From: DATBFX01 sp036558305
GTDB taxonomy: Bacteria; Chloroflexota; Chloroflexia; Thermomicrobiales; UBA6265
Direction of reading: 5' to 3'
Assembly (NCBI GenBank): GCA_036558305.1
Contig: DATBFX010000394.1
Location: 1-18,053, forward strand
Length of the DNA: 18,053 nt
The notes beneath the pieces were generated by a model. The model ran no database searches. It saw only the letters and a program-made list of their open reading frames with translations, and was not told where the DNA came from. This document shows, piece by piece, positions 1-7,251 of this stretch. The stretch's first letter is position 1. Each line of letters opens with the position of its first letter. The position numbers and the translations under genes were made by a program.

Positions 1-618
1 CGCGCCTGCTTCGCCGAGCGTGGCTGGCAGACCGTCGTCGGTTTCCAGACCCGCAACCCGGTCCACCGCGCGCACGAGTACATCCAGAAGGTCGCCCTCG
101 AAACCGTCGACGGTCTGCTGCTTCACCCGCTCGTCGGCGAGACCAAGTCCGACGACGTTCCCGCCGACGTTCGCCTCCGCTGCTACGAGGTCCTCCTCGA
201 AAACTACTACCCGGCCAACCGGGTCACGCTCGCGGTGCTGCCGGCCGCGATGCGTTACGCCGGGCCGCGCGAAGCGATCCACCATGCGCTGATGCGGAAA
301 AACTACGGTTGCAGCCACTTCATCGTCGGTCGTGACCACGCCGGCGTCGGCTCCTACTACGGCACCTACGACTCCCAGCGCATCTTCGCCGACTTCGAAC
401 CGGGCGAGATCGGCATCCAACCGCTCTTCTTCGAGCACACCTTCTACTGTCGGCTGTGTGACGCAATGGCCTCCGCCAAAACCTGCCCGCACGGCAAGGA
501 GCACCACGTGACCCTCAGCGGCACGGCCGTCCGCGCCATGTTGACCGCCGGCCAGAGCCCACCGCGCGAGTTCAGTCGACCGGAGGTCGCGACCATCCTC
601 ATCGAGGCGGCGCGATGA
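1..618 (+). CDS. sat: Sulfate adenylyltransferase (ATP sulfurylase), 3' part
   Basis: The gene enters from the left edge, so only the last 205 codons are visible. The enzyme makes adenosine 5'-phosphosulfate and pyrophosphate from ATP and sulfate in the cytosol, the first step of sulfate assimilation. The fragment holds the nucleotide-binding QTRNPVHRAHE motif (visible residues 16-26) and the later GRDHAGVG motif, both hallmarks of the Sat/PUA-type ATP sulfurylase family. A C-x2-C-x8-C cluster (visible Cys150, Cys153, Cys162) followed by histidines resembles the zinc site known in the Thermus enzyme. The C-terminus ends soon after the SGTAVRAML segment, so there is no fused APS kinase domain downstream. 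The stop overlaps the next start codon by 4 nt, indicating translational coupling to the permease gene. The identification is secure; the N-terminus cannot be judged. Confidence 0.96.
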   Translation, partial: RACFAERGWQTVVGFQTRNPVHRAHEYIQKVALETVDGLLLHPLVGETKSDDVPADVRLRCYEVLLENYYPANRVTLAVLPAAMRYAGPREAIHHALMRKNYGCSHFIVGRDHAGVGSYYGTYDSQRIFADFEPGEIGIQPLFFEHTFYCRLCDAMASAKTCPHGKEHHVTLSGTAVRAMLTAGQSPPREFSRPEVATILIEAAR

Positions 619-1553
619 CGGCCCGCGACAGCGCCACCGCGATCCGCGCGACGCGGGCCGCCGTTCTGCCGCGGCTTGGCGTCGGGCCGGCAAGCAACAA
701 CGCGCTCCTGATCCGCCTGGCGCTCGTCGTCGTCGTCGCCACGGCCGCGTTCCAGGAGTGGTCGCTGTTTGGCGCGCGGATCGATCGCCAGGTGTGCCTG
801 AGCGGTCTCCTCGTCGGGACACTCGTCGGGCTTACCGGGATGGGCAGCGGCGCGCTGCTCGCGCCGCTCCTCATCCTCGTCGTCGGTGTGCCACCGGTGA
901 CCGCCGTCGGCACCGATCTCGCCTTCGCCTCGATCACCAAGATGTTCGGTGGGTTCGAGCACGTTCGCCAGCGGACCGTGAACTATCGGATCGCGGCCTT
1001 GCTCGCGCTCGGTTCCCTTCCGGCCGGTGTGATCGGCGTCCAACTGCTGGAGTACCTGCGCCGCCACTACCCGGTCGCAACGATCAACGCGGTCGTGCTC
1101 CGCACGCTTGGCGGGGTGCTGATCCTTTCGGCGCTGGCGATTGCGTTCGGCTTGCTGCGGAACCGGACACCGGCCGCGACGGCGCCGGGCGCAGGCGGTA
1201 TCGGGTCACGGCCGGGGGTCGTCGTGGCGCTGGGCGCGGTCGTCGGTCTGCTCGTCGGAATGACGTCTGTTGGCGCCGGGTCGATCGTCGTCGCGCTGCT
1301 GTCGCTCGGCTCGCCGCTCCCCGCGGCCACGATCGTCGGCACCGACATCGTGCATGCGATCGCGCTGACGTCGGTGACCGCGTTCGCCCACGGGATTGCG
1401 GGAAACATCGACGTCAGGTTGATGATGCAACTGCTCGCGGGCTCGGTGCCGGGCGTGCTCCTGGGTAGCCGCCTGACGACCCGCGTACCGGCGTCGATGC
1501 TGCGGGCCGTCCTGGCGCTCGTGCTGTTGCTCACGGGGGTGAAACTCCTGTGA
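615..1553 (+). CDS. TauE/SafE family membrane permease (putative sulfite or sulfur-anion transporter)
   Basis: A 312-residue integral membrane protein with about eight hydrophobic helices. The family's internal duplication is visible: a Gly-rich GLTGMGSGALLAP segment (residues 72-84) is echoed by VGMTSVGAGSIVVALL (214-229), and VGTD at 98-101 recurs at 241-244. TauE/SafE proteins are proposed to export sulfite, sulfoacetate or related anions, though many members are uncharacterised. The start ATG overlaps the sat stop by 4 nt, and the sulfite reductase follows after 48 nt, which favours a sulfur oxyanion as substrate. The N-terminal ~28 residues are polar and Arg-rich, preceding the first helix. 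Family assignment is strong; direction of transport and substrate are inference from context. Confidence 0.88.
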   Translation: MTARDSATAIRATRAAVLPRLGVGPASNNALLIRLALVVVVATAAFQEWSLFGARIDRQVCLSGLLVGTLVGLTGMGSGALLAPLLILVVGVPPVTAVGTDLAFASITKMFGGFEHVRQRTVNYRIAALLALGSLPAGVIGVQLLEYLRRHYPVATINAVVLRTLGGVLILSALAIAFGLLRNRTPAATAPGAGGIGSRPGVVVALGAVVGLLVGMTSVGAGSIVVALLSLGSPLPAATIVGTDIVHAIALTSVTAFAHGIAGNIDVRLMMQLLAGSVPGVLLGSRLTTRVPASMLRAVLALVLLLTGVKLL

Positions 1554-1601
1554 TCGACCTCCCAAACTCGTCGAATGAACAGATGCGAAGGGAGATTGGC
1601 G

Positions 1602-3236
1602 ATGCGATTCCTGCGTGAGAACCAGCAACTCAACCAGGTCGAGCGCTGGAAACTCGCCCGCCACCCGCTCGACGTTCGCGACGCGGTGATCGACGTCTAC
1701 GCGAAGGAGGGACCCGCCGCGATCGCCGCGGTCGACGGTGAGGCCGAGCGTCTCAAATGGGTCGGTATCTACCCCCAACGCCAAGGCGGCGACGCCTTCA
1801 TGTTGCGGATCAAGATTCCGGGCGGCCAGCTCACCCCGGCGCAGGCCCGGCTGATCGGCCGAATTGCCGACGAGTACGCGCGCGGACCCGCCCCGAATCC
1901 CGTCTTCGGCGACGGTTACCTCGATCTGACCACGCGCCAGGACATCCAACTGCATTGGATCAAGATCGGCGTGGTCCCCGAGATCTGGCGGCGGCTGGAA
2001 GAGGTCGGCATCGTCACCCTTCAGGCCTGCGGCGACAGCTCCCGCAACGTCCTCTGCTGCCCCGTTTCCGGCATCGACCGCGACGAGGTCGTCCACGCCT
2101 TCCCGGTCGCCCGCGCCATCACCGACTACTTCACCGGCAACCGCGAATACGCCAACCTCCCGCGAAAGTTCAAGATGAGCGTCACGGGCTGCCGGCACGA
2201 CTGCGCCCAGGCGGAGATCAACGACATCGGCCTGGTGCCGGCCCGCCTCGCCGACGGCACGCTCGGTTTCAACGTCCTCGTCGGCGGCGGTCTCTCCGAC
2301 GGCCCGCGCATGGGGTCCGACATCGACGTCTTCGTCCGCTCTGATGAAGCCGTCGAGATCACCCGCGCCATCGCCCAACTTTACGGCGAGCTCGGCAACC
2401 GCGAGAACCGGTGGACTTGCCGCATGCGCTATCTGGTCCAGGAACTCACGCCCGAGGGTTTCCGGTCGGAACTCGCCGTCCGTGCCCAATTCCCGCTGAC
2501 ACCGGCCGGCGAGCACCTGACCCACCACTACCGGGGCGACCACATCGGCGTTCACCCCCAGATCCAGGACGGTCTCTTCTACGTCGGTCTCAACGTCACC
2601 GTCGGTCGCATGGCGGGCACCGATCTGGTCGAACTTGCTGGTTTGGCGGAGGAGTACGGCGACGCGATCCGCCTCGCCACCGACCAGAACCTGATCATCA
2701 CCGGCGTCCCGGAGGAGAGGGTTTCGGCGCTGCTGGCCGAACCGCAACTGCACAAGCAGTCGCCAAATCCGAAGCCGTTCGAGCGCGGGGCCGTCGCCTG
2801 CACCGGCAGCGAGTTCTGCCGCTTCGCCATCGTCGAAACCAAAGCGCGCGCCCTCGAGTGGGCGCGCGAGTTGGATGCCCGCGTCCACCTCGAAGGGGCC
2901 GAGATCGTCCGGATGCACTTCTCCGGTTGCTCCGCCTCCTGTGCCCAACCGCAGATCGCGGACGTCGGGTTCCGCGGCGAAACCGCCAAGACCGCCGACG
3001 GCATCGTCGAGGGCGTCGACGTCGGTCTGGGCGGCAGTCTCGGCCGCGACGCCGCCTTCATCGACTGGGTCGAAGGCGCCAAACCGGTCGCCGATGTGCC
3101 GGACGGTCTCGTCCACCTGTTCAACCGCTACGACACCGAGCGCCGCAACGGCGAACGCTTCTACGAATGGGCTCGCCGGGTTCCCAACCTTGAGCTGCGC
3201 GAGACGATGCGAAACGGCGGAGGCACCGCGTCATGA
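1602..3236 (+). CDS. Siroheme/4Fe-4S sulfite reductase (assimilatory nitrite/sulfite reductase family)
   Basis: A 544-residue monomeric-type reductase with the two-fold repeated ferredoxin-like/siroheme architecture; it is expected to reduce sulfite to sulfide with six electrons. Cluster and siroheme ligands are visible as C-x5-C (Cys400, Cys406) and C-x3-C (Cys443, Cys447). Candidate anion-binding residues are Arg112 (TTRQ), Arg148 (SSRN), Lys189 and Lys191 (LPRKFK). The K-x-K pair matches Lys215/Lys217 of E. coli sulfite reductase, whereas plant nitrite reductase has Lys then Asn, so sulfite is the favoured substrate. An additional Cys pair (197, 201) follows. I chose ATG 1602 because GGGAG lies 7 nt upstream; an in-frame ATG at 1575 lacks such a site. 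The stop overlaps the FrhB-like start by 4 nt. Substrate is inferred from motif and context, not tested. Confidence 0.9.
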   Translation: MRFLRENQQLNQVERWKLARHPLDVRDAVIDVYAKEGPAAIAAVDGEAERLKWVGIYPQRQGGDAFMLRIKIPGGQLTPAQARLIGRIADEYARGPAPNPVFGDGYLDLTTRQDIQLHWIKIGVVPEIWRRLEEVGIVTLQACGDSSRNVLCCPVSGIDRDEVVHAFPVARAITDYFTGNREYANLPRKFKMSVTGCRHDCAQAEINDIGLVPARLADGTLGFNVLVGGGLSDGPRMGSDIDVFVRSDEAVEITRAIAQLYGELGNRENRWTCRMRYLVQELTPEGFRSELAVRAQFPLTPAGEHLTHHYRGDHIGVHPQIQDGLFYVGLNVTVGRMAGTDLVELAGLAEEYGDAIRLATDQNLIITGVPEERVSALLAEPQLHKQSPNPKPFERGAVACTGSEFCRFAIVETKARALEWARELDARVHLEGAEIVRMHFSGCSASCAQPQIADVGFRGETAKTADGIVEGVDVGLGGSLGRDAAFIDWVEGAKPVADVPDGLVHLFNRYDTERRNGERFYEWARRVPNLELRETMRNGGGTAS

Positions 3237-4426
3237 CCACCTTTGCGATCCGGGACCAGATGAACGACATCGAGGAGGCGCCCGGCAAGACCTGGTTCTG
3301 GGAACTCGAGCGCGCCGTGATCGATGCCAACCGCTGCATCCAGTGCGGCGCCTGCATCGCCGCCTGCCCCTCGGACTCGATCGGTATCGGCGCCGATGGG
3401 CTGCCCAAGCTCGTCAAGATGTGCACCGGGTGCTCCCTCTGCTGGGACTTCTGCCCCCGCGGCGGTCTCCGCTACGAAGCGACCTGGAAGATGACCGCCG
3501 GGCCGCGCCCGCTCAACGGTCTCACCTCGACCATTGAGCGCTTCACCGCCCGCGTCGACCCTGTTATCCCCGGCGCCCAGGACGGCGGGGTCGTCAGCGC
3601 CATCTTGATTTCCCTCCTCGAAGCCGGCGAGATCGACGGCGCTTTGCTGGCGCGGCAAAGCGAACGCGAACCATGGAAAGGCGAGGCATTCGTCGCCCGC
3701 ACCCCCGAGGAAGTGATCTCCTGCGCCGGCAGCTTCTACAACCAGACGATGGGACTCGGCCACCTCGACTTCAAGAAGTACAAACTGCCGCCCAATCCCC
3801 GCATTGCCGTCGTCGGCACCCCCTGCGAGTTCCAGGCGTTGCGGGCGATGCAGGCCCGGCCCTGGTTCTGGGGGGCGTCGCGGGTCGATGCCGTGGTGTT
3901 GACCATCGGTCTCCTCTGCACCAAGAGCTTCCACTACGAGGGGCTGATGTTGCAGGAGATCCAGGCCAAACGGGACATCCCCCTCGAAAACGTCGGCAAG
4001 GTCGACATCATCCACGGCAAGCTCCTCGTCTACGACCGCGACGGCGGCACCCTCGTCGAAGAACCGGTCCGCGATTTCCACGGCGCCGCCCTCAAGGGCT
4101 GCGACGAATGCGCCGATTTCCTCGGCCACGCCGCCGACATCTCCGTCGGCAGCGTCGGCAGCGCCGATGGGTACTCCAGCGTCCTGATCTGGACCGAAGC
4201 CGGTCAGGCCGCCTTCGACCGCACCCGCGATCGCCTGGAGGTTCGCGAACTCGACCGCCCGCAGTCGCTCGAAAAACTCGATGCCCTCGACAAGAAGATC
4301 GCCTTCGAAACACTCAAGCGCCCCTTCGACCCGCTCGCCCCGCTCTTCATCGACTTCGCCGAGCACCTCGAACACTACGCCGACACCGACCGTGCCCCGG
4401 TTGAACACGAGCCGGTGAGGTACTAG
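3233..4426 (+). CDS. FrhB/FpoF-like flavoprotein with 2x[4Fe-4S] (coenzyme F420 hydrogenase/dehydrogenase beta-subunit family)
   Basis: A 397-residue cytosolic redox protein. Residues 35-45 and 64-74 hold two ferredoxin motifs (Cys35/38/41/45 and Cys64/67/70/74), predicting two [4Fe-4S] clusters. The rest has the FrhB signatures: QDGGVVSAILISLLEAG (residues 116-132), VGTPCEFQALRAM (194-206), IGLLC (225-229) and GCDEC followed by ADISVGSVGS (289-310). In this family the domain binds a flavin and exchanges electrons with F420H2 or ferredoxin; Cys198, Cys229, Cys290 and Cys293 could hold a further cluster. The same order (ferredoxin then FrhB) forms the N-terminal half of methanogen F420-dependent sulfite reductase Fsr. 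The 4-nt overlap with the sulfite reductase gene argues that it is that enzyme's electron donor. F420 as cofactor is inference; ferredoxin is the main alternative. Confidence 0.87.
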   Translation: MTTFAIRDQMNDIEEAPGKTWFWELERAVIDANRCIQCGACIAACPSDSIGIGADGLPKLVKMCTGCSLCWDFCPRGGLRYEATWKMTAGPRPLNGLTSTIERFTARVDPVIPGAQDGGVVSAILISLLEAGEIDGALLARQSEREPWKGEAFVARTPEEVISCAGSFYNQTMGLGHLDFKKYKLPPNPRIAVVGTPCEFQALRAMQARPWFWGASRVDAVVLTIGLLCTKSFHYEGLMLQEIQAKRDIPLENVGKVDIIHGKLLVYDRDGGTLVEEPVRDFHGAALKGCDECADFLGHAADISVGSVGSADGYSSVLIWTEAGQAAFDRTRDRLEVRELDRPQSLEKLDALDKKIAFETLKRPFDPLAPLFIDFAEHLEHYADTDRAPVEHEPVRY

Positions 4427-4427
4427 C

Positions 4428-4739
4428 GTGCCCGGTCCCGACCTGCCGCTTCCTCCCGAACCGGTCGCCCTGAAGAAGAAGACGCGGACCTTGCTCGAGC
4501 AGTCGCCCGAAGCCGGTCAGCAACTCCTCGCCGACGGCACGTGGATCGCGCTCCCCCTCTGGCGACGATGGGGGAGTGCGCTTCGTGCCGTCGGGATGAA
4601 GCGCGCCCGGTTCCTGGAAATCGTCGTCGGCTACTGCAACGAACTGCGTCTCTGGGTGATGGGCGAGCGACCGTGGGAGCACTGTATCGCGGGTCTGGCC
4701 GGCCGTGTGACGCGGCGAGTTACCGATGTAACGTCGTAG
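4428..4739 (+). CDS. Uncharacterised 103-residue protein, last gene of the sulfur operon
   Basis: I do not recognise a family. The GTG start lies 1 nt after the FrhB-like stop and has GAGG 7 nt upstream, so it is probably co-translated with that gene. The protein has no signal peptide or clear membrane span. It has a Lys-rich segment (VALKKKTRTLLEQ, about residues 13-25), then a Trp/Arg-rich core (WIALPLWRRWG, about 39-49) and a conserved-looking helix with two cysteines (GYCNEL and EHCIAGLAGRV). Codon bias resembles the upstream genes. The stop codon TAG is part of the left arm of the palindrome that follows. Position suggests a small accessory or redox-partner subunit of the reductase pair, but that is only inference. 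Confidence 0.7.
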   Translation: MPGPDLPLPPEPVALKKKTRTLLEQSPEAGQQLLADGTWIALPLWRRWGSALRAVGMKRARFLEIVVGYCNELRLWVMGERPWEHCIAGLAGRVTRRVTDVTS

Positions 4740-4812
4740 GGGCGGACCTCCGTGTCCGCCCGGCCACGTTTGCGCTCATGCACGAGGGCGGACACGGCGG
4801 TCCGCCCCTACG
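4735..4812. repeat. Large palindromic repeat with hairpins nested in each arm; likely bidirectional terminator
   Basis: The arms at 4735-4761 and 4786-4812 are inverted copies matching at 26 of 27 positions, around a 24-nt loop. Each arm is also self-complementary (GGGCGGAC, 6-nt spacer, GTCCGCCC). The outer core CGTAGGGGCGGAC is shared exactly with 11896-11908. The element lies between convergent genes, the 103-residue gene ending at 4739 and sulfite oxidase ending at 4865, so it could end transcription from both sides. No T-run follows the stem, so factor-independent termination is not certain. Confidence 0.85.
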
Positions 4813-4864
4813 GGACGTGCGGCTCCTGCGACAAACGGAGCTCAATGGCACCGCAAACTCGGCC

Positions 4865-6259
4865 CTACACCACCTGAATCGGCACTTCCTGGACCGCGTT
4901 GTTGACATAACCCAATCGGTTCCATTCCGGCTGGTCCGGCTGCGTGCGTCCGGCGAGATCGGTCGCCCGTGCTCGCAGTACCACCGGTCCCGGTTCCGTC
5001 ACGCGCGTGATCAGTTCCCACCACTGCCAACTGTGGCGAGTGCGCTGACCGATCAGGCGGGCTTCTTCCCAGGCACCGCCGACGCTGACCTCGACGCGCG
5101 CGATCGACGCCGCGCCCGACCAGGCGACGCCGCGGATCGCCATCTCGCCCCGCGCGATCTCCTGCTCCGGCCCCGGTTCGACGATCAGGGCGCGGACCCG
5201 CTGCAACGTCAGCGGTTCGCGGACGGTCTGGCCACCCGTTTCGCGTTCCAGGTAGTAGGCATTCACCTGGAAGTGACCGTCGAAGGCGTGGTCGAACGCC
5301 TCGATTTCGGTCAGCCACTTGACCGAGGCGACGGCGTACCAATCGGGGACGACGAGTCGGAGCGGGTAGCCGTGTTGGAGCGGGAGGGGTTCTCCGTTCA
5401 TCGCGTAGGCCAGCAGCACATCGGGATCTCGCGCCAGATCCGGTTTCAAACTCCGCTCGAAGTGAACGGTCGTGGTCCCGCCGGTCGGCGTCCCCTGATC
5501 CGCCCCGCGGAAAACGACCTCGCGGACGCCCGGTTTGATACCGGCCCGATCGAGCACCTCGACGAGCGGTACGCCCGTCCACTCCGCGGTACTGACCGCG
5601 CCCAACCGCCATTTCTCCCCTTCGACCGGCGGTTGCAGCAGCGCCCGGCCGTTGCCGGCACACTCCAAGGTCACCGGCCGGCTGCGCGAGGGGAGATTGA
5701 GCAGGTCGCGCATGGTCAAGCTCAGCGGTCGCTCGACCAGGCCGCCGATTTGGAGGCGCCACGTCCCCTTGTCGAGTTCGGGGATCTGAAAGTGGTTTCG
5801 CACGTAGAAATGGGCATTCGGCATCACCACGCCGCCGATCAGGGCCGGGATTGACGTCTCGCAGTTGAGCGGATGCGCGCGATGGACGACGAGACCGGCC
5901 TCGATCGCGTGCTGGCATGCTTCTTCCGGATCGACCGCCGGCACGTTGTCCACGACCGGCGGCAGCGCCTCGCAGCCGCCGCTGGCGACGACGCTGGCGC
6001 AGGTCGAAGCCGGAAACACCTCCACGCTGCCCGCCATCCCGAACGGTTCCATGAAGGCGTTGACCGATTGCTGGTCGGGCGATTCGACGATCATGAACAG
6101 CGTGTGCGCACCCTGAACGACGGCTTCGCCCTTGATTTCGACACCGAACTTCCTGACGTTCGGCCGGCTCAAGTGGTTCAGCAGCATCGCGCCCAGGCTT
6201 GGGTCCTTCGCCGGGCACCGCTCCGCATCGTGCTGATGGCGAACTACGAAGAGAGCCAT
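4865..6259 (-). CDS. Molybdenum sulfite oxidase-type oxidoreductase with an N-terminal ~98-residue extra domain
   Basis: A 464-residue protein. Residues ~140-464 form a sulfite oxidase-type molybdopterin domain: the Mo-ligand cysteine is Cys200 in LECAGNGR, followed by the HGYPLRLVVPDWYAVASVKWL segment's conserved elements and a C-terminal dimerisation domain (about 350-464). No heme domain, Tat motif or signal peptide is visible, so it is probably cytosolic. It likely oxidises sulfite to sulfate. Residues 1-98 are a separate compact domain (MALFVVRHQH, ERCP, NHLSRPNV, ASTCASVVASGGC) resembling small stand-alone alpha/beta proteins of unknown function. ATG 6259 is chosen because GGAGG sits 6 nt upstream; translation could extend 16 residues further but without support. 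MoaD/MoaE in the window would serve its cofactor. The electron acceptor is not evident. Confidence 0.88.
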   Translation of the reverse strand: MALFVVRHQHDAERCPAKDPSLGAMLLNHLSRPNVRKFGVEIKGEAVVQGAHTLFMIVESPDQQSVNAFMEPFGMAGSVEVFPASTCASVVASGGCEALPPVVDNVPAVDPEEACQHAIEAGLVVHRAHPLNCETSIPALIGGVVMPNAHFYVRNHFQIPELDKGTWRLQIGGLVERPLSLTMRDLLNLPSRSRPVTLECAGNGRALLQPPVEGEKWRLGAVSTAEWTGVPLVEVLDRAGIKPGVREVVFRGADQGTPTGGTTTVHFERSLKPDLARDPDVLLAYAMNGEPLPLQHGYPLRLVVPDWYAVASVKWLTEIEAFDHAFDGHFQVNAYYLERETGGQTVREPLTLQRVRALIVEPGPEQEIARGEMAIRGVAWSGAASIARVEVSVGGAWEEARLIGQRTRHSWQWWELITRVTEPGPVVLRARATDLAGRTQPDQPEWNRLGYVNNAVQEVPIQVV

Positions 6260-6346
6260 GAACAACCTCCGAGACCGAGTTCGGGCTACAAGAGCCCCCG
6301 CAGCCAATCGTGTGGGATCACGCGTCGCTTGTCTCCTCGGAAGCGG

Positions 6347-6374
6347 ATTGTAGCGGAACCGATCGCCGGTCCAA
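6347..6374 (-). promoter_or_regulatory. Candidate promoter for the sulfite oxidase gene
   Basis: On the minus strand TACAAT (6347-6352) is a good -10 match, with TTGGAC (6369-6374) 16 nt upstream as a weak -35. It lies in the 120-nt gap after prmC, giving sulfite oxidase a leader of about 80 nt. Position supports an independent promoter; this is pattern matching only. Confidence 0.4.
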
Positions 6375-6379
6375 TCCCC

Positions 6380-7249
6380 TCAAGGTCGCGTGCTACGATC
6401 CGCAACGACGACGCGGTCCAGCCCGGCGAGATCCTGCAGGACATCGATCCGCGACTCCGGCAACGCCGCACGAGCCATCTTCCGAACCGCGACGACTTGA
6501 GAGGGATCTATTTCCAGCGCGATCGCTCCGCCGGGCGCCAGAATGCGTGGCGCATCCGCGAGGAGTCTCCGAATCGCCGCTAATCCGTCGTCGCCGCTGA
6601 CGAGGGCCATCTCCGGCTCGGCGTGCAGGTCGGCGTTGCCGGCACGTTGCTCCGGCCGCAGGTAGGGGAGATTCGCCAGCACGAGATCGACCGGCCCGGC
6701 ACACCACGTGACCAGGTCGCCGCGCACCAATTGGACGGTGTCGACCAGCCCCAGCCGTTCCCGATTCGCCGTCGCGTATCCGATCGCCGGTTCCGACCGA
6801 TCGACCGCGATGACCCGGTCGCCGGACCCCCGCCGCATCGCCGCGATCGACAGTGCGATCGCGCCCGAACCCGTTCCGACGTCCACGACCGTCGCCGGCG
6901 GTCGCCCGCGCAACCAGCCAAGTGCCCATTCCACGATCACCTCAGTCTCCGGTCTGGGGATCAAGACCCCAGGACCAACCATGAACGGCAGCCCCATGAA
7001 TTCGCGCTTACCCGTCAAATAGGCAACCGGTTCCCCGGTGCGCCTCCGCTCGATCAATTCGGCGAACCGGGCAAGGTCTTGCGGCGACAGCGGCTCGCGC
7101 AGGCGCACGAACAATTGCGTGCGATCGAGACCGAGGACGTGGCACAGCAAGACTTCGGCGTCGAGCCGCGGCGATGGACTACCGCTGCCGGCGAAGAGAT
7201 TCGCGGCTCGGCCGATTGCGTCCGCGAATGTGTCCGGTGTTGCGCGCAA
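6380..7249 (-). CDS. prmC: Peptide chain release factor N5-glutamine methyltransferase (PrmC/HemK)
   Basis: This enzyme methylates the glutamine of the GGQ motif in release factors using S-adenosylmethionine. From the TTG at 7249 it has 289 residues, close to the 277 of E. coli PrmC. An N-terminal helical domain (to ~95) ends in TGKREFMGLPF and the IPRPETE motif (97-103). The SAM-binding VVDVGTGSGAIALS follows (121-134). The catalytic N-P-P-Y motif reads N-L-P-Y at 193-196. The frame stays open to an ATG at 7399, but those 50 extra codons are the repeat pair at 7252-7389, giving a low-complexity SPYVGGGAGGGG sequence. I therefore prefer the TTG just inside the repeat edge; no strong ribosome site marks it. 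Its usual partner prfA lies upstream but is separated by an opposite-strand gene. Confidence 0.9.
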   Translation of the reverse strand: MRATPDTFADAIGRAANLFAGSGSPSPRLDAEVLLCHVLGLDRTQLFVRLREPLSPQDLARFAELIERRRTGEPVAYLTGKREFMGLPFMVGPGVLIPRPETEVIVEWALGWLRGRPPATVVDVGTGSGAIALSIAAMRRGSGDRVIAVDRSEPAIGYATANRERLGLVDTVQLVRGDLVTWCAGPVDLVLANLPYLRPEQRAGNADLHAEPEMALVSGDDGLAAIRRLLADAPRILAPGGAIALEIDPSQVVAVRKMARAALPESRIDVLQDLAGLDRVVVADRSTRP

Positions 7250-7251
7250 GC

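Noticed and set aside
1206..3116. 636-codon open frame on the minus strand
   Set aside because: It is antisense to the sulfite reductase and permease genes; its Asp/Gly/Ala-rich sequence has no domain motif and reflects third-position GC bias.
1602..3236. Annotation as nitrite reductase
   Set aside because: The second active-site lysine and the sulfur-gene context favour sulfite; no nitrate or nitrite genes are nearby.
3161..4408. 415-codon minus-strand open frame opposite the FrhB-like gene
   Set aside because: Mirror image of a gene with clear iron-sulfur motifs; composition is Gly/Asp/Glu-rich and non-domain-like.
4541..5854. 437-codon plus-strand open frame through the palindrome and opposite sulfite oxidase
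   Set aside because: Runs across the repeat and antisense to a well-supported gene; no motif, typical GC-rich shadow.
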